DNA from: Flavobacteriaceae bacterium PS02336
GTDB lineage: Bacteria > Bacteroidota > Bacteroidia > Flavobacteriales > Flavobacteriaceae
Reading direction: 5' to 3'
DNA length: 64,000 nucleotides
NCBI GenBank assembly: GCA_029960065.1
Contig: JASCOF010000001.1
Coordinates: forward strand, 682,001-746,000
Part shown: positions 23,499 to 32,511 of the stretch, one piece after another
Layout of the letters: every line of letters starts with the position of its first letter
How positions within the stretch are numbered: the stretch's first letter is position 1
The notes under the pieces: generated by a model
What the model saw: only the letters and a program-made list of their open reading frames with translations
Told to the model about the DNA's origin: nothing
Databases searched by the model: none
Position numbers and translations under genes: made by a program

Positions 23499-24599
23499 TT
23501 AATCAATCAACTCAAACTCTAAAACGTCACTTTCAGTCCCATTTATAATAATTGATAATTGATGAATTCCGGTATGGAAAACACGAGTGGTAATCAATTT
23601 AAAAGACTGGTTTCTTTCAATTTTAGTCAATTGATTTGGATTATAAATCTTTTCACTGATTTTAAAAACTTTTTTTGCCAGATGCCCTTTTGCTTTTTTG
23701 TAATGAACGGCATATTCTAAACGAATTGTTTTCGGATCTTCATTTTTATTATTTAAGTGAAAATGAAACTGCAGATAATCTCCAATTTTCACAACAGGCG
23801 TTTTTATTTCAAATGAAGAAAGTTCAATATTAGTGCTTTCTAAGCCATAATGGCTTAAAATTTCAGGATGACCTTGTTTTAATAATGTTCGACAGCCGTG
23901 TTTGATAATTCCGTCTGTTTCTTTGCTGTGGTTTTTCCATTTGGAAGCAATTTCTAATACAATCTGCGGATTATCTTTGGCAATATCATTTAAATTATTG
24001 GCAACGCTTCTGCGGACATATTCTGAAGAATCATTTTTTAAATTCTCCAAAATAGGCAGAATAGAAGAAGGATCTTTTTTTAAGAACGGAATCGCCATTG
24101 CCCAAGGTAATCTTGGCCGTGAACCTTCGCTCGCTAAACGACGAACGTGATGATTTTCATGTAAAGACCAATTTACCATTTCGTCAATCATTTGTTCTTT
24201 ATATTTTAAAATAAAAGGACGAACGGCAAATTCACAGCTTATAAATTGAGTAATGGAAACAAAGGCTTTCGCCGAAGTTTTAAAATCGTCTAAACCGTAT
24301 ATTTCGATATAATCTGCAAAGAAAATGAAAGCTAGATTTCCGTCAGTAAAACTATTTTTCTTTAAATTTTTGATGATTTTATCAATTAGCGAAACAGCTT
24401 CTGGGAAATTTTCAGGCATAAATCGGTGCAGCACAACTGTTGTGTGCTTCATTCTTTCTTTCCATTCTTTTTGGACAAAATCTCCTTCGTAAATGGCTTC
24501 AATAAATTTTTGTTTGTTGAATGCTGGGTGCACTTCGGCGACAGCCTGACTAAATTTTTCGTAAAAAGAAACGGAGTAAATATCTTTAATTAATCCCAT
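23499..24599 (-). CDS. AlkC-like DNA alkylation repair glycosylase with C-terminal Ig-like domain
   Basis: I choose the ATG at 24599 (366 residues, MGLIKDIYSV) because a promoter -7 element overlaps the longer start at 24623. Residues about 20-255 are HEAT-like helices. The AlkC-type motif HENHHVRRLASEGSRPRLPWA lies near 145-165 and NDSSEYVRRSVANNLNDIAKDNP near 180. Residues about 265-366 form a beta-sandwich, as in the AlkC subgroup that carries an Ig-like domain. These enzymes excise 3-methyladenine-type lesions without base flipping. It appears to be a single-gene unit. Confidence 0.85.
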   Translation of the reverse strand: MGLIKDIYSVSFYEKFSQAVAEVHPAFNKQKFIEAIYEGDFVQKEWKERMKHTTVVLHRFMPENFPEAVSLIDKIIKNLKKNSFTDGNLAFIFFADYIEIYGLDDFKTSAKAFVSITQFISCEFAVRPFILKYKEQMIDEMVNWSLHENHHVRRLASEGSRPRLPWAMAIPFLKKDPSSILPILENLKNDSSEYVRRSVANNLNDIAKDNPQIVLEIASKWKNHSKETDGIIKHGCRTLLKQGHPEILSHYGLESTNIELSSFEIKTPVVKIGDYLQFHFHLNNKNEDPKTIRLEYAVHYKKAKGHLAKKVFKISEKIYNPNQLTKIERNQSFKLITTRVFHTGIHQLSIIINGTESDVLEFELID

Positions 24600-24620
24600 G
24601 ATTTTTATTTGAATGAACCT

Positions 24621-24628
24621 CAAAGATA
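24621..24628 (-). promoter_or_regulatory. -7 element for the alkC-like gene
   Basis: The minus strand reads TATCTTTG, a full TAnnTTTG match. It overlaps the upstream ATG of the open frame, favouring the start at 24599. Confidence 0.45.
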
Positions 24629-24803
24629 TTTAATTGATCTCTTATTAAGAGAGTAAGTTTTGTTAAGAATTGTAACTTTATTTTTCTTAATATCTTAATG
24701 GTTAAAAAAGAGATATTTAATGTTTTAAGTAATTTTTCGCTGGAAGTAAACTTTCAAATCCATAAAATAAGTCCTAATTTAGCGTATTATTAAAAATAAG
24801 AAA

Positions 24804-25661
24804 ATGATAAGTAAAGTTCAGTTTCAATCAGAATTACAACTTTTGATAAGTAATGCCATTAGAGAAGATGTTGGTACAGGAGATTACAGTTCGCTGGCCT
24901 GTATTCCTGATACAGCTCATGGTCAGGCAAAATTATTAGTAAAAGATCAAGGAATTATTGCTGGTGTTGAACTTGCGAAAATGATATTTGAATACGTAGA
25001 TCCAAAACTAAAAGTAAAAACATATATTGAAGATGGAACGCATGTAGAATACGGCGAAGTAGTTTTTGAAGTCTCTGGAAGTTCACAATCGATTTTAAAA
25101 GCCGAAAGGGTAGTTTTGAATACCATGCAGAGAATGTCTGCAATTGCTACAAAAACCAATCAATATGCACAGCTTTTAGAAGGAACGGGAGCTAAAATAT
25201 TAGATACTAGAAAAACAACACCAAATTTTAGAGTGGCTGAAAAATGGGCTGTAAAAATTGGCGGAGGCGAAAATCACCGTTTTGCTTTGTATGATATGGT
25301 AATGTTAAAGGATAATCATATTGATTTTGCCGGCGGAATTACTCGTGCTATTGCCAAAACAAAAGAGTATTTAAAAACGAACAATCTCGATTTAAAGATT
25401 ATTGTAGAAGCTCGTAATTTAGATGAAATTAGAGAGATTTTGCAGAGTGACGGAGTTCATAGAATTTTGATTGATAATTTTAATTACGAAGATACCAAAG
25501 AAGCTGTAAAACTGATTGGATCAAAATGCCAGACAGAATCTTCAGGGAATATCAACGAGAAAACCATCCGCGAATATGCTTTATGCGGCGTAAATTATAT
25601 TTCATCCGGAGCTTTAACACATTCTGTTTACAATATGGATTTGAGTTTGAAAGCTTTTTAG
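24804..25661 (+). CDS. nadC: Nicotinate-nucleotide diphosphorylase (quinolinate phosphoribosyltransferase)
   Basis: The 285-residue enzyme converts quinolinate and PRPP to nicotinate mononucleotide in NAD synthesis. Motifs include REDVGTGDYSS, ERVVLNTMQRMSAIATKT, ILDTRKTTPNFRVAEKWAVKIGG, HRFALYDMVMLKDNH, VEARNLDEI and SSGNINEKTIREYA. The basic residues lining the active site are in place and the length is typical. It is the first gene of a plus-strand run that continues to priA. Confidence 0.96.
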   Translation: MISKVQFQSELQLLISNAIREDVGTGDYSSLACIPDTAHGQAKLLVKDQGIIAGVELAKMIFEYVDPKLKVKTYIEDGTHVEYGEVVFEVSGSSQSILKAERVVLNTMQRMSAIATKTNQYAQLLEGTGAKILDTRKTTPNFRVAEKWAVKIGGGENHRFALYDMVMLKDNHIDFAGGITRAIAKTKEYLKTNNLDLKIIVEARNLDEIREILQSDGVHRILIDNFNYEDTKEAVKLIGSKCQTESSGNINEKTIREYALCGVNYISSGALTHSVYNMDLSLKAF

Positions 25662-25738
25662 AAAAGTTAGGAGTTTTGAGTTATAAGTTATGAGTTGGTT
25701 TTTGATAATCTAAACTCAAAAATCTAAAATCAAAAAAT
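25662..25738. repeat. Imperfect inverted repeat between nadC and the YihY gene
   Basis: The sequence GAGTTTTGAGTTATAAGTTATGAG and, further on, AATCTAAACTCAAAAATCTAAAATC pair imperfectly (GAGTTTTTGA against AAACTCAAAAATC). The word AATCTAAAATC also makes up the heptamer array near tpiA. This looks like a worn copy of a dispersed repeat, with the next ATG directly at its end. Confidence 0.4.
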
Positions 25739-26662
25739 ATGTCGCAAGAGATAGAAGCTCGGATTGAGAAACTGCCTGTGATACGCAATCTGGCTCGATT
25801 TTTAAAAAGAATAAAACTACCTTGGCTAGAGGGGTTTTCATTGTATGATTTGCTCGAAATGTACACTTTGGGAATTCTTGAAGGTGCCTTTTCGTATCAT
25901 GCCAGTGCAGTTTCATTTAGCTTTTTTATGGCCTTGTTTCCTTTTGCACTATTTATTTTAAATTTGATTCCCTTTATTCCGATCGATAATTTTCAGGAAG
26001 ATTTTTTGCAGTTTGTACAGCAGAGTGTTCCTCCGAATACCTATGATGCGATTAATAAAATTATCAGCGATATCTTGAATAATAGCCACTCAGGCTTATT
26101 ATCATCCGGTTTTTTGCTTTCTATTTTTTTGATGGCCAATGGTATCAACGGAATTTTAAGTGGTTTTGAATCCTCAAAACATGTTTTTGATAAAAGAGGT
26201 TTCTTTAGACAATATGTAGTGGCTCTTGCTATTTCCTTGGTAATGACTGTTATACTGTTTGTTACTGTAGCAACGATAGTTGTTTTTGAGGTTTTTATTC
26301 AAAAAACAATTATTCAAGATGTTTTGAGTGATCGTATTCCGTTGATTATTTTAGGACGATATTTGTTTGTTGTTTTAATGATTTTGATAACATCTTCAAT
26401 ATTATTGCGTTATGGTACAAAACAGTATAATAAAGTGCCATTTATTAGTATTGGTTCTGTTTTTACAACCGTATTAATTGTTATATCTTCATTCTTTTTT
26501 GGGATTTGGGTTATAAAATTTTCAAAATACAACGAACTTTATGGCTCTATTGGGACATTATTAATTCTAATGTTTTATATTTGGATAAACTGTATGATTC
26601 TGCTTTTAGGGTTCGAATTGAACGCTTCTATCAGAAAATTAAAACAAAAAAAAAACAAATAA
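25739..26662 (+). CDS. YihY/UPF0761-family inner-membrane protein
   Basis: The 307-residue protein has six predicted membrane helices and the YihY landmarks: GAFSYHASAVSFSFFMALFP near residue 50, LSSGFLLSIFLMANGINGILSGF (about 119-141), and LYGSIGTLLILMFYIWINCMILLLGFELNA near the C-terminus. The family was once called ribonuclease BN in error; its actual function is unknown and may be in transport. The next gene starts 1 bp after its stop codon, so translation is probably coupled. Confidence 0.92.
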   Translation: MSQEIEARIEKLPVIRNLARFLKRIKLPWLEGFSLYDLLEMYTLGILEGAFSYHASAVSFSFFMALFPFALFILNLIPFIPIDNFQEDFLQFVQQSVPPNTYDAINKIISDILNNSHSGLLSSGFLLSIFLMANGINGILSGFESSKHVFDKRGFFRQYVVALAISLVMTVILFVTVATIVVFEVFIQKTIIQDVLSDRIPLIILGRYLFVVLMILITSSILLRYGTKQYNKVPFISIGSVFTTVLIVISSFFFGIWVIKFSKYNELYGSIGTLLILMFYIWINCMILLLGFELNASIRKLKQKKNK

Positions 26663-26663
26663 C

Positions 26664-27092
26664 ATGAAAAAATTGATGCTAACTATCGGAGTGTTGTTCT
26701 TTGCGCTGACCATGCAAAGTCAAAATGTAATTGGAAAATGGAAAACTATTGACGATGAAACTGGCGAAGCAAAATCTGTAGTAGAGATTTTCGAAAAATC
26801 TGGAAAAATCTACGGGAAGGTTTCAGAGATACTTCGCGAGAATCATAAAAAAGATGTCTGCGTAAAATGTGAAGGTGCAGAAAAAAACAAACCAATTTTA
26901 GGAATGGTTATTATAAACGGTCTAAAAAAAGATGGTTCAGAATTTAACGGAGGAACAATCTTGGATCCAACCAGCGGTAAAAAGTATAAATGCTACATTA
27001 CCTTAGAATCTGCTGATAAATTAAAAGTTCGTGGTTATGTAGGAGTTTCCATAATGGGAAGAACACAATACTGGACTAGAGTAAAAAATTAA
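26664..27092 (+). CDS. DUF2147 secreted protein
   Basis: The 142-residue product has a signal peptide (about 1-19) and a lipocalin-like beta barrel with the DUF2147 pattern: IGKWKTIDDETGEAKSVVEI, a DVCVKCEG motif with two cysteines, and RGYVGVSIMGRTQYWTR at the end. The family is widespread in Bacteroidota and Proteobacteria without a proven activity. It starts directly after the YihY gene and lies 16 bp before the metallo-beta-lactamase gene. Confidence 0.9.
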   Translation: MKKLMLTIGVLFFALTMQSQNVIGKWKTIDDETGEAKSVVEIFEKSGKIYGKVSEILRENHKKDVCVKCEGAEKNKPILGMVIINGLKKDGSEFNGGTILDPTSGKKYKCYITLESADKLKVRGYVGVSIMGRTQYWTRVKN

Positions 27093-27108
27093 ATTTTTAA
27101 AAAACTAA

Positions 27109-27849
27109 ATGCGAAAATTAGCTTCGGTAATTTTATTCTTAGTTATAGCTTCAAACAGCTTTGGACAGTCTAAGAATTCGCCTTTACAAATAAGTCATCT
27201 TACGGGTGACTTTTATGTTTATAGAACCTTTAATGAATATAAAGGGAACAAAATTTCTGCCAATGCCTTATATCTGGTAACAGATAAAGGCGTTGTACTT
27301 TTTGATGCACCTTGGGATAAAACTCAGTTTCAGCCATTATTAGATTCTATAAAAGCAAAACATAATAAAGAAGTTGTAATGCTCTTTGCAACCCATTCTC
27401 ATGATGATCGAGCAGGAGGATTTGATTTTTACAGCAAAAAAGGAGTGAAGACTTATTCCATTAAATTAACCGATGATATTCTGAAAAAGAAGAAAGAGGG
27501 AAGAGCAGCATTTATAATTCCGAATGACACCATATTTGCCGTTGGTCAGCATAAGTTTGAAGTTTATTATCCAGGAAAAGGACATGCACCAGATAATGTT
27601 GTAGTGTGGTTTGCTAAAGAAAAAGTGCTTTATGGAGGTTGTTTTGTCAAAAGTGCAGATGCAGATGATTTAGGTTATTTGGGAGATTCTAATGTTAAAG
27701 AATGGAATATCTCTATTGGAAAAGTCAAAACCAAATTCAAGAATCCAAAGTTTATTATTCCGGGTCATGATGATTGGAAAAATATGGAATCTTTAAATCA
27801 TACTTTGAAATTAGTTGATGAATATTTGGCTAAATCATCAAAAAAATAG
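27109..27849 (+). CDS. Subclass B1 metallo-beta-lactamase
   Basis: This 246-residue protein has a signal peptide (about 1-19) and the complete B1 zinc set. H96, H98 and D100 are in THSHDDRAGG, H159 is in GKGHAPDN, C178 is in YGGCFVKS, and H220 is in IPGHDDW. K181 matches the B1 lysine that contacts the substrate carboxylate. Enzymes of this kind hydrolyse penicillins, many cephalosporins and carbapenems in the periplasm, and resident B1 enzymes are known in flavobacteria. The gene is embedded in a run of housekeeping genes with no mobile element nearby, so it looks intrinsic. I do not assign an allele name. Confidence 0.93.
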   Translation: MRKLASVILFLVIASNSFGQSKNSPLQISHLTGDFYVYRTFNEYKGNKISANALYLVTDKGVVLFDAPWDKTQFQPLLDSIKAKHNKEVVMLFATHSHDDRAGGFDFYSKKGVKTYSIKLTDDILKKKKEGRAAFIIPNDTIFAVGQHKFEVYYPGKGHAPDNVVVWFAKEKVLYGGCFVKSADADDLGYLGDSNVKEWNISIGKVKTKFKNPKFIIPGHDDWKNMESLNHTLKLVDEYLAKSSKK

Positions 27850-27876
27850 TAGTTTTCTACACCTATATAGTATTAC

Positions 27877-30327
27877 ATGTTTTTTATCGAAGTTATTTTA
27901 CCGCTTTCCTTAGCAAAAACCTTTACATATCGTGTTTCTGAGGCTGAATTCCATTTTATAAAAAAAGGAATGCGCGTGGCGGTGCCTTTTGGTAAAAGCA
28001 AAATCTACACGGCACTTGTATTAGACGTGCATGAAAATGCGCCAACATTATACGAAGCCAAAGAAATTCATCAAATTTTAGACGAAAAACCAATTGCAAC
28101 CGAAACTCAGATTAAACACTGGCTCTGGGTGGCAAATTATTATATGTGTGGTATTGGTGACGTGTATCGCGGTGCTTTTCCAACCGGATTATTATTGGAA
28201 AGTGAAACAGTGGTTTCGCATAAACCAGATGTGTTGGTAAATGATTCTGAACTTTCAGATGATGAATTCTTGATTTACGAAGCGCTCCAGCATCAAAGCT
28301 CACTTACAGTTCAGGAAATCGCTTCGATTTTAAATAAAAAAAATATACTTCCGATTTTACAGAAATTAATAGCTAGAGATATTATTTTCTTAGAGGAAGA
28401 AATAAAAGAAACGTATAAGCCTAAACTTGTTCGATATGTAAAACTACATTCGAAATACGATTCTGATAATGGTTTGGCAGAATTGCTGGAAACTTTAAAA
28501 AATGCCAATAAACAAAGAGAGATTGTTTTGGTTTATTTTCAGCTTAGTGCTTCTGAAAAAAAGCCAATTACGGTAAAGAAATTGACTGAAGTTTCTGGGG
28601 CAACATCTGCAGTTGTAAAAGCTCTGGTAGAGAAAGAAATCTTCGAGGAATATTATTTACAGCATGACCGTATTTCATTTAACGGAGAAAAGTCAGAAAA
28701 AGAACTTCAATTAAGTGAAGCGCAGCATAATGCCTTTATTGGGATTAAAGAGAATTTTATTGATAAAGAAGTTTGTCTGCTTCATGGGGTTACTTCAAGC
28801 GGGAAAACCGAAATCTACATTAAATTAATTGAAGAATATCTGGAAACAGGAAAGCAAGTTTTGTATCTGCTTCCAGAAATTGCGCTCACAACTCAATTGG
28901 TTTCTCGTTTACGACTTCACTTTGGCGATAAAGTAGCTGTTTTTCATTCTAAATACAGCAATAATGAAAGAGTTGAGGTTTGGAAACAAACACTTGAAAA
29001 TTCGCCAAAAGCCCAGATTGTAATAGGGGCAAGATCTGCTTTGTTTTTACCTTTTAATGATTTAGGATTGTTGGTTGTAGATGAAGAACACGAACAGACT
29101 TTTAAGCAAACCGATCCTGCACCTAGATATCATGCGAGAGATGCGGCTATTGTTCTAGCTAATTTTCATAAAGCTAAAGTATTATTAGGCTCTGCAACTC
29201 CGAGTATTGAGACTTATTTTAATACCCAGAATGATAAATATGGTTTGGTTACCCTTTCAGAGCGTTATAAAAATGTTCGTCTTCCTGAAATTGTTTTGGT
29301 TGATTTAAAAGACAAGTATTTCAGGAAAAGGATGACAGGTCATTTTAGTGATCTTTTAATAGAAGAAATAGCTGAGGCTTTATCTTTAGATGAACAGGTG
29401 ATTTTATTTCAAAACAGAAGAGGATATTCTCCTGTTATAGAATGTCTCACTTGTGGTCATGTGCCGCATTGCCAGCAGTGTGATGTAAGTTTGACATATC
29501 ATAAACATAAAAATCAGCTTCGATGCCATTATTGCGGTTATTCGATTGCTAAACCTACTAATTGTCATAACTGTTCAAGTGTTGATTTAACCACAAAAGG
29601 TTTTGGAACAGAGCAGATAGAACAGGAACTATCATCCATTTTTCCAAAAGCAAAAATCGGAAGAATGGATCAGGATACAACTCGAGGTAAATTTGGTTTT
29701 GAGAAGATTATCGATACCTTTAAAAATAGGGAAATTGATATTTTGGTAGGAACTCAAATGCTTGCCAAAGGTTTGGATTTTGATAATGTGAGTCTGGTTG
29801 GAATCATGAACGCAGATAATATGCTGCATCATCCCGATTTCAGGGCTTTTGAACGTAGTTTTCAAATGATGACGCAAGTTGCCGGAAGAGCTGGAAGATC
29901 TGAGAAACAAGGAAAAGTTGTAATTCAGACTTATAATCCAAATCATAATACAATTCAGCAGGTTACAAACCATAATTATATAGGTATGTATAAAGAGCAG
30001 TTGTATGATCGCCAGATTTATAAATATCCTCCTTATTTCAGAATTATAAAGCTGACTTTAAAGCATCGTGATTATGATAAACTTAAAGAAGGCGCAATTT
30101 GGCTGTATCAGGTTTTGAGTCAGAACTTGGGTATTCCTGTTTTAGGACCAGAAGAACCAGCGATAAGCAGAATACGAAATGAATATATTAGAACAATTTT
30201 GATTAAGATTCCGCACAACCAGCATTTAGGGAATACAAAAAAAACTATTCAGAAAATGCTGAATAGTTTTGAAGCTGTGGCTCAATACAGAGCTATAAAA
30301 GTTATTGTGAATGTAGATTTTTATTAA
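27877..30327 (+). CDS. priA: Primosomal protein N' (replication restart helicase)
   Basis: The 816-residue superfamily 2 helicase restarts stalled replication forks. The N-terminal 3'-DNA-binding domain (about 1-105) begins FIEVILPLSLAKTFTYRV. Walker A is GVTSSGKTE (near 305) and the DEEH box is VVDEEHEQTFKQ (near 405). A zinc-binding insertion CLTCGHVPHCQQCD...CHYCGY...CHNC (about 525-565) supplies eight cysteines. Motif V/VI segments GTQMLAKGLDFDNVSLVG and QVAGRAGRS are intact. It begins 27 bp after the beta-lactamase gene and is convergent with the LytTR gene. Confidence 0.96.
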   Translation: MFFIEVILPLSLAKTFTYRVSEAEFHFIKKGMRVAVPFGKSKIYTALVLDVHENAPTLYEAKEIHQILDEKPIATETQIKHWLWVANYYMCGIGDVYRGAFPTGLLLESETVVSHKPDVLVNDSELSDDEFLIYEALQHQSSLTVQEIASILNKKNILPILQKLIARDIIFLEEEIKETYKPKLVRYVKLHSKYDSDNGLAELLETLKNANKQREIVLVYFQLSASEKKPITVKKLTEVSGATSAVVKALVEKEIFEEYYLQHDRISFNGEKSEKELQLSEAQHNAFIGIKENFIDKEVCLLHGVTSSGKTEIYIKLIEEYLETGKQVLYLLPEIALTTQLVSRLRLHFGDKVAVFHSKYSNNERVEVWKQTLENSPKAQIVIGARSALFLPFNDLGLLVVDEEHEQTFKQTDPAPRYHARDAAIVLANFHKAKVLLGSATPSIETYFNTQNDKYGLVTLSERYKNVRLPEIVLVDLKDKYFRKRMTGHFSDLLIEEIAEALSLDEQVILFQNRRGYSPVIECLTCGHVPHCQQCDVSLTYHKHKNQLRCHYCGYSIAKPTNCHNCSSVDLTTKGFGTEQIEQELSSIFPKAKIGRMDQDTTRGKFGFEKIIDTFKNREIDILVGTQMLAKGLDFDNVSLVGIMNADNMLHHPDFRAFERSFQMMTQVAGRAGRSEKQGKVVIQTYNPNHNTIQQVTNHNYIGMYKEQLYDRQIYKYPPYFRIIKLTLKHRDYDKLKEGAIWLYQVLSQNLGIPVLGPEEPAISRIRNEYIRTILIKIPHNQHLGNTKKTIQKMLNSFEAVAQYRAIKVIVNVDFY

Positions 30328-30333
30328 CCGTAA

Positions 30334-31032
30334 TTAAGAAGGAGTAGAAAGTGCTTTTACTAAGTCTTCTTTTTTGTTACGGCTAAGCGGTATTTTGGTA
30401 ATGCCAATTTCTGCAAATTTACTGTTAAAGCGTTCGACCTTATCAATATTAATAATATATGATTTGTGAACACGAATAAATTTGTCTTTTGATAAATCAT
30501 TTTCAAAAGATTTCATTGTAGAAAGTACTAAGTTACTGTCATCTTCAGTTACTACTCTAACATAATCGCCAAAAGCTTCGATCCATTTTATTTTGGATGT
30601 GAAGATTTTAAGCTTTTTTAGATTGCTTTTAATAAAAATATGTTCGCCTTCTTCTTCTTTGACATCTTTTTTAAGCAAATGCATGTCAATTGCTCTTTTA
30701 ACCGAAGCATTAAAGCGGTCAACAGCAATTGGTTTCTGAAGGTAATCTGTAGCATCGTAATCAAAGGCTTTTAAAGCATATTCTGCTTTAGAAGTGATAA
30801 ATATAATCTGTGGTTTCGATTTTAATCCATCAAGAAAATCAAAACCATTGATAACAGGCATTTCTATATCAAGAAATATTAAATCAATATTATTCAGCGA
30901 GATACAACTTTTTGCTTCAATTGCATTAGAAAAGTCACCAATTAAGTGCAAGCCTGGGTGATTATTAACCAATTTGGCAATAATTGTCCTCTGTATAGAA
31001 CTATCATCTACAACAACACAATTTAGTTTCAT
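30334..31032 (-). CDS. LytTR-family response regulator
   Basis: The 232-residue protein has a receiver domain (about 3-120) with acidic residues D9 and D10, phosphoacceptor D55 in LIFLDIEMP, T/S-K switch residues ITSKAE and KPI. A LytTR DNA-binding domain follows (about 135-230: KIKWIEAFGDYVRVVTEDD, FIRVHKSYIINIDKVE). Such regulators bind direct repeats upstream of targets after phosphorylation by a membrane histidine kinase. No kinase gene is adjacent, so its partner is elsewhere. It is divergent from rpsF and only 6 bp from the end of priA. Confidence 0.92.
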   Translation of the reverse strand: MKLNCVVVDDSSIQRTIIAKLVNNHPGLHLIGDFSNAIEAKSCISLNNIDLIFLDIEMPVINGFDFLDGLKSKPQIIFITSKAEYALKAFDYDATDYLQKPIAVDRFNASVKRAIDMHLLKKDVKEEEGEHIFIKSNLKKLKIFTSKIKWIEAFGDYVRVVTEDDSNLVLSTMKSFENDLSKDKFIRVHKSYIINIDKVERFNSKFAEIGITKIPLSRNKKEDLVKALSTPS

Positions 31033-31148
31033 AACATGTCAATTTAAAATAAATTCAGGATAGCAGTAGTAAATGTATTGTTTTTTTTGGAAAAAAAACT
31101 AAAATGAACGCATATTTTTTGCATTATGACGAATAAAAGAAAAAAAGT

Positions 31149-31178
31149 GTTGGTTATTTAAATTTAATGATTACTTTT
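31149..31178 (+). promoter_or_regulatory. Promoter of the rpsF-rpsR-rplI operon
   Basis: TTG, 19 bp, TACTTTTG: an exact match to the Bacteroidota promoter consensus. The expected start of transcription is near 31184, about 27 bases before rpsF. Confidence 0.85.
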
Positions 31179-31210
31179 GCACCCAATTTTAACAAATAAA
31201 TATTGTATTT

Positions 31211-31552
31211 ATGAATCATTATGAAACTGTTTTCATTTTAAATCCCGTTTTATCTGAGGTTCAGGTGAAGGAAACAGTAACGAAATTTGAAGAATTTCTT
31301 ACTAGTAGAGGAGCTGAAATGGTATCGAAAGAGGATTGGGGTCTTAAAAAAATGGCTTACGAAATCCAAAACAAAAAAAGTGGTTTTTACCATTTATTCG
31401 AATTCAAAGTAGCTGGAGAAGTTCTAATTGCTTTTGAAACTGAATTCAGACGTGACGAAAGAGTTATGCGTTTCTTAACTGTAAGTTTAGACAAACATGC
31501 TATTTCATGGGCGGAAAGAAGAAGAGCTAAATTAAAATCTACTAAAGCGTAA
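31211..31552 (+). CDS. rpsF: 30S ribosomal protein S6
   Basis: The 113-residue protein of the small-subunit platform shows [14 protein letters not shown] at the start, [21 protein letters not shown] and a divergent basic tail. S6 binds S18 on 16S rRNA, and the two genes are adjacent here with a 5-bp gap, as in most bacteria. A strong promoter lies just upstream. Confidence 0.97.
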
Positions 31553-31557
31553 TTATT

Positions 31558-31854
31558 ATGTCTACAATTGAGCAATCTGCAAAAGGAAAAAAAGACGGAG
31601 ATATCAGATATTTAACGCCTTTAAACATTGAAACTAACAAAACTAAAAAGTATTGTCGTTTCAAAAAATCAGGAATCAAATACATCGATTATAAAGATGC
31701 TGATTTCTTATTGAAATTCGTAAATGAGCAAGGAAAAATTCTTCCTCGTCGTTTAACTGGAACTTCATTAAAATACCAAAGAAAAGTTTCTGTAGCTGTA
31801 AAAAGAGCTCGTCACTTAGCTTTAATGCCATACGTGGCCGATTTATTAAAATAA
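31558..31854 (+). CDS. rpsR: 30S ribosomal protein S18
   Basis: The 98-residue protein has the S18 core [52 protein letters not shown], preceded by an N-terminal extension of about 20 residues seen in this phylum. The IKY(C)RFKKSG segment keeps one cysteine. It is translated with S6, its binding partner, and followed by rplI after 67 bp. Confidence 0.97.
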
Positions 31855-31921
31855 TTAAAAACTCTAGTCGCTGGTTTCTGTATAAAGCAGAACCTAACTT
31901 CTAAAATATAAGGACAACAAC

Positions 31922-32362
31922 ATGGAACTTATTTTAAAACAAGACGTACAAAACTTAGGATTTAAAGATGATGTAGTATCTGTAAAACCTGGTTACGGTC
32001 GTAACTTTTTGATTCCTCAAGGTTTTGCTACTTTAGCAACTCCTTCTGCTAAAAAAGTTTTAGCTGAAAACTTAAAACAAAGAGCTCACAAAGAAGCTAA
32101 GATTGTTGCTGATGCAAAAGCAACTGCTGAAACTTTAAAAGCTCTTGAAATTAAAATCAGTGCTAAAGCTGGTGGAGAGAAACTTTTTGGTTCTGTTACT
32201 AACATCGATATTGCTGAGGCATTAGAGAAATCAGGTAACGCTATCGATAGAAAATTCATCACAAGCGGAATCGTTAAACGTACAGGAAAATACAATGCAA
32301 GCATCCGTTTACACAGAGATGTTATCGTTGAATTACCATACGAAATTGTTGCTGAAAAGTAA
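31922..32362 (+). CDS. rplI: 50S ribosomal protein L9
   Basis: The 146-residue protein has the two-lobed L9 structure: MELILKQDVQNLGFKDDVVSVKPGYGRNFLIPQGFA (N-terminal lobe), a long connecting helix rich in Ala and Lys (about 40-75), and a C-terminal rRNA-binding lobe ending VIVELPYEIVAEK. It closes the S6-S18-L9 unit; a terminator follows after 18 bp. Confidence 0.97.
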   Translation: MELILKQDVQNLGFKDDVVSVKPGYGRNFLIPQGFATLATPSAKKVLAENLKQRAHKEAKIVADAKATAETLKALEIKISAKAGGEKLFGSVTNIDIAEALEKSGNAIDRKFITSGIVKRTGKYNASIRLHRDVIVELPYEIVAEK

Positions 32363-32380
32363 TAGTTTTAAATACTATAT

Positions 32381-32412
32381 AAAAATCCCGATGCAAATCG
32401 GGATTTTTTTTG
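32381..32412 (+). terminator. Terminator after rplI
   Basis: A 12-bp perfect stem AAAAATCCCGAT / ATCGGGATTTTT with a GCAA loop and extra T. Confidence 0.92.
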
Positions 32413-32511
32413 TTTAATAATATATGATTAATAGTAATAATTAGACTTATGGTTGTTCGCTTATGACATATGGCATAAAGCTTACAGCGTAAAGCATAAA
32501 GCCTAAAAAAA

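Noticed and set aside
27109..27849. Metallo-beta-lactamase considered as recently acquired
   Set aside because: No integron, insertion sequence or composition shift flanks it; neighbours are ordinary chromosomal genes.
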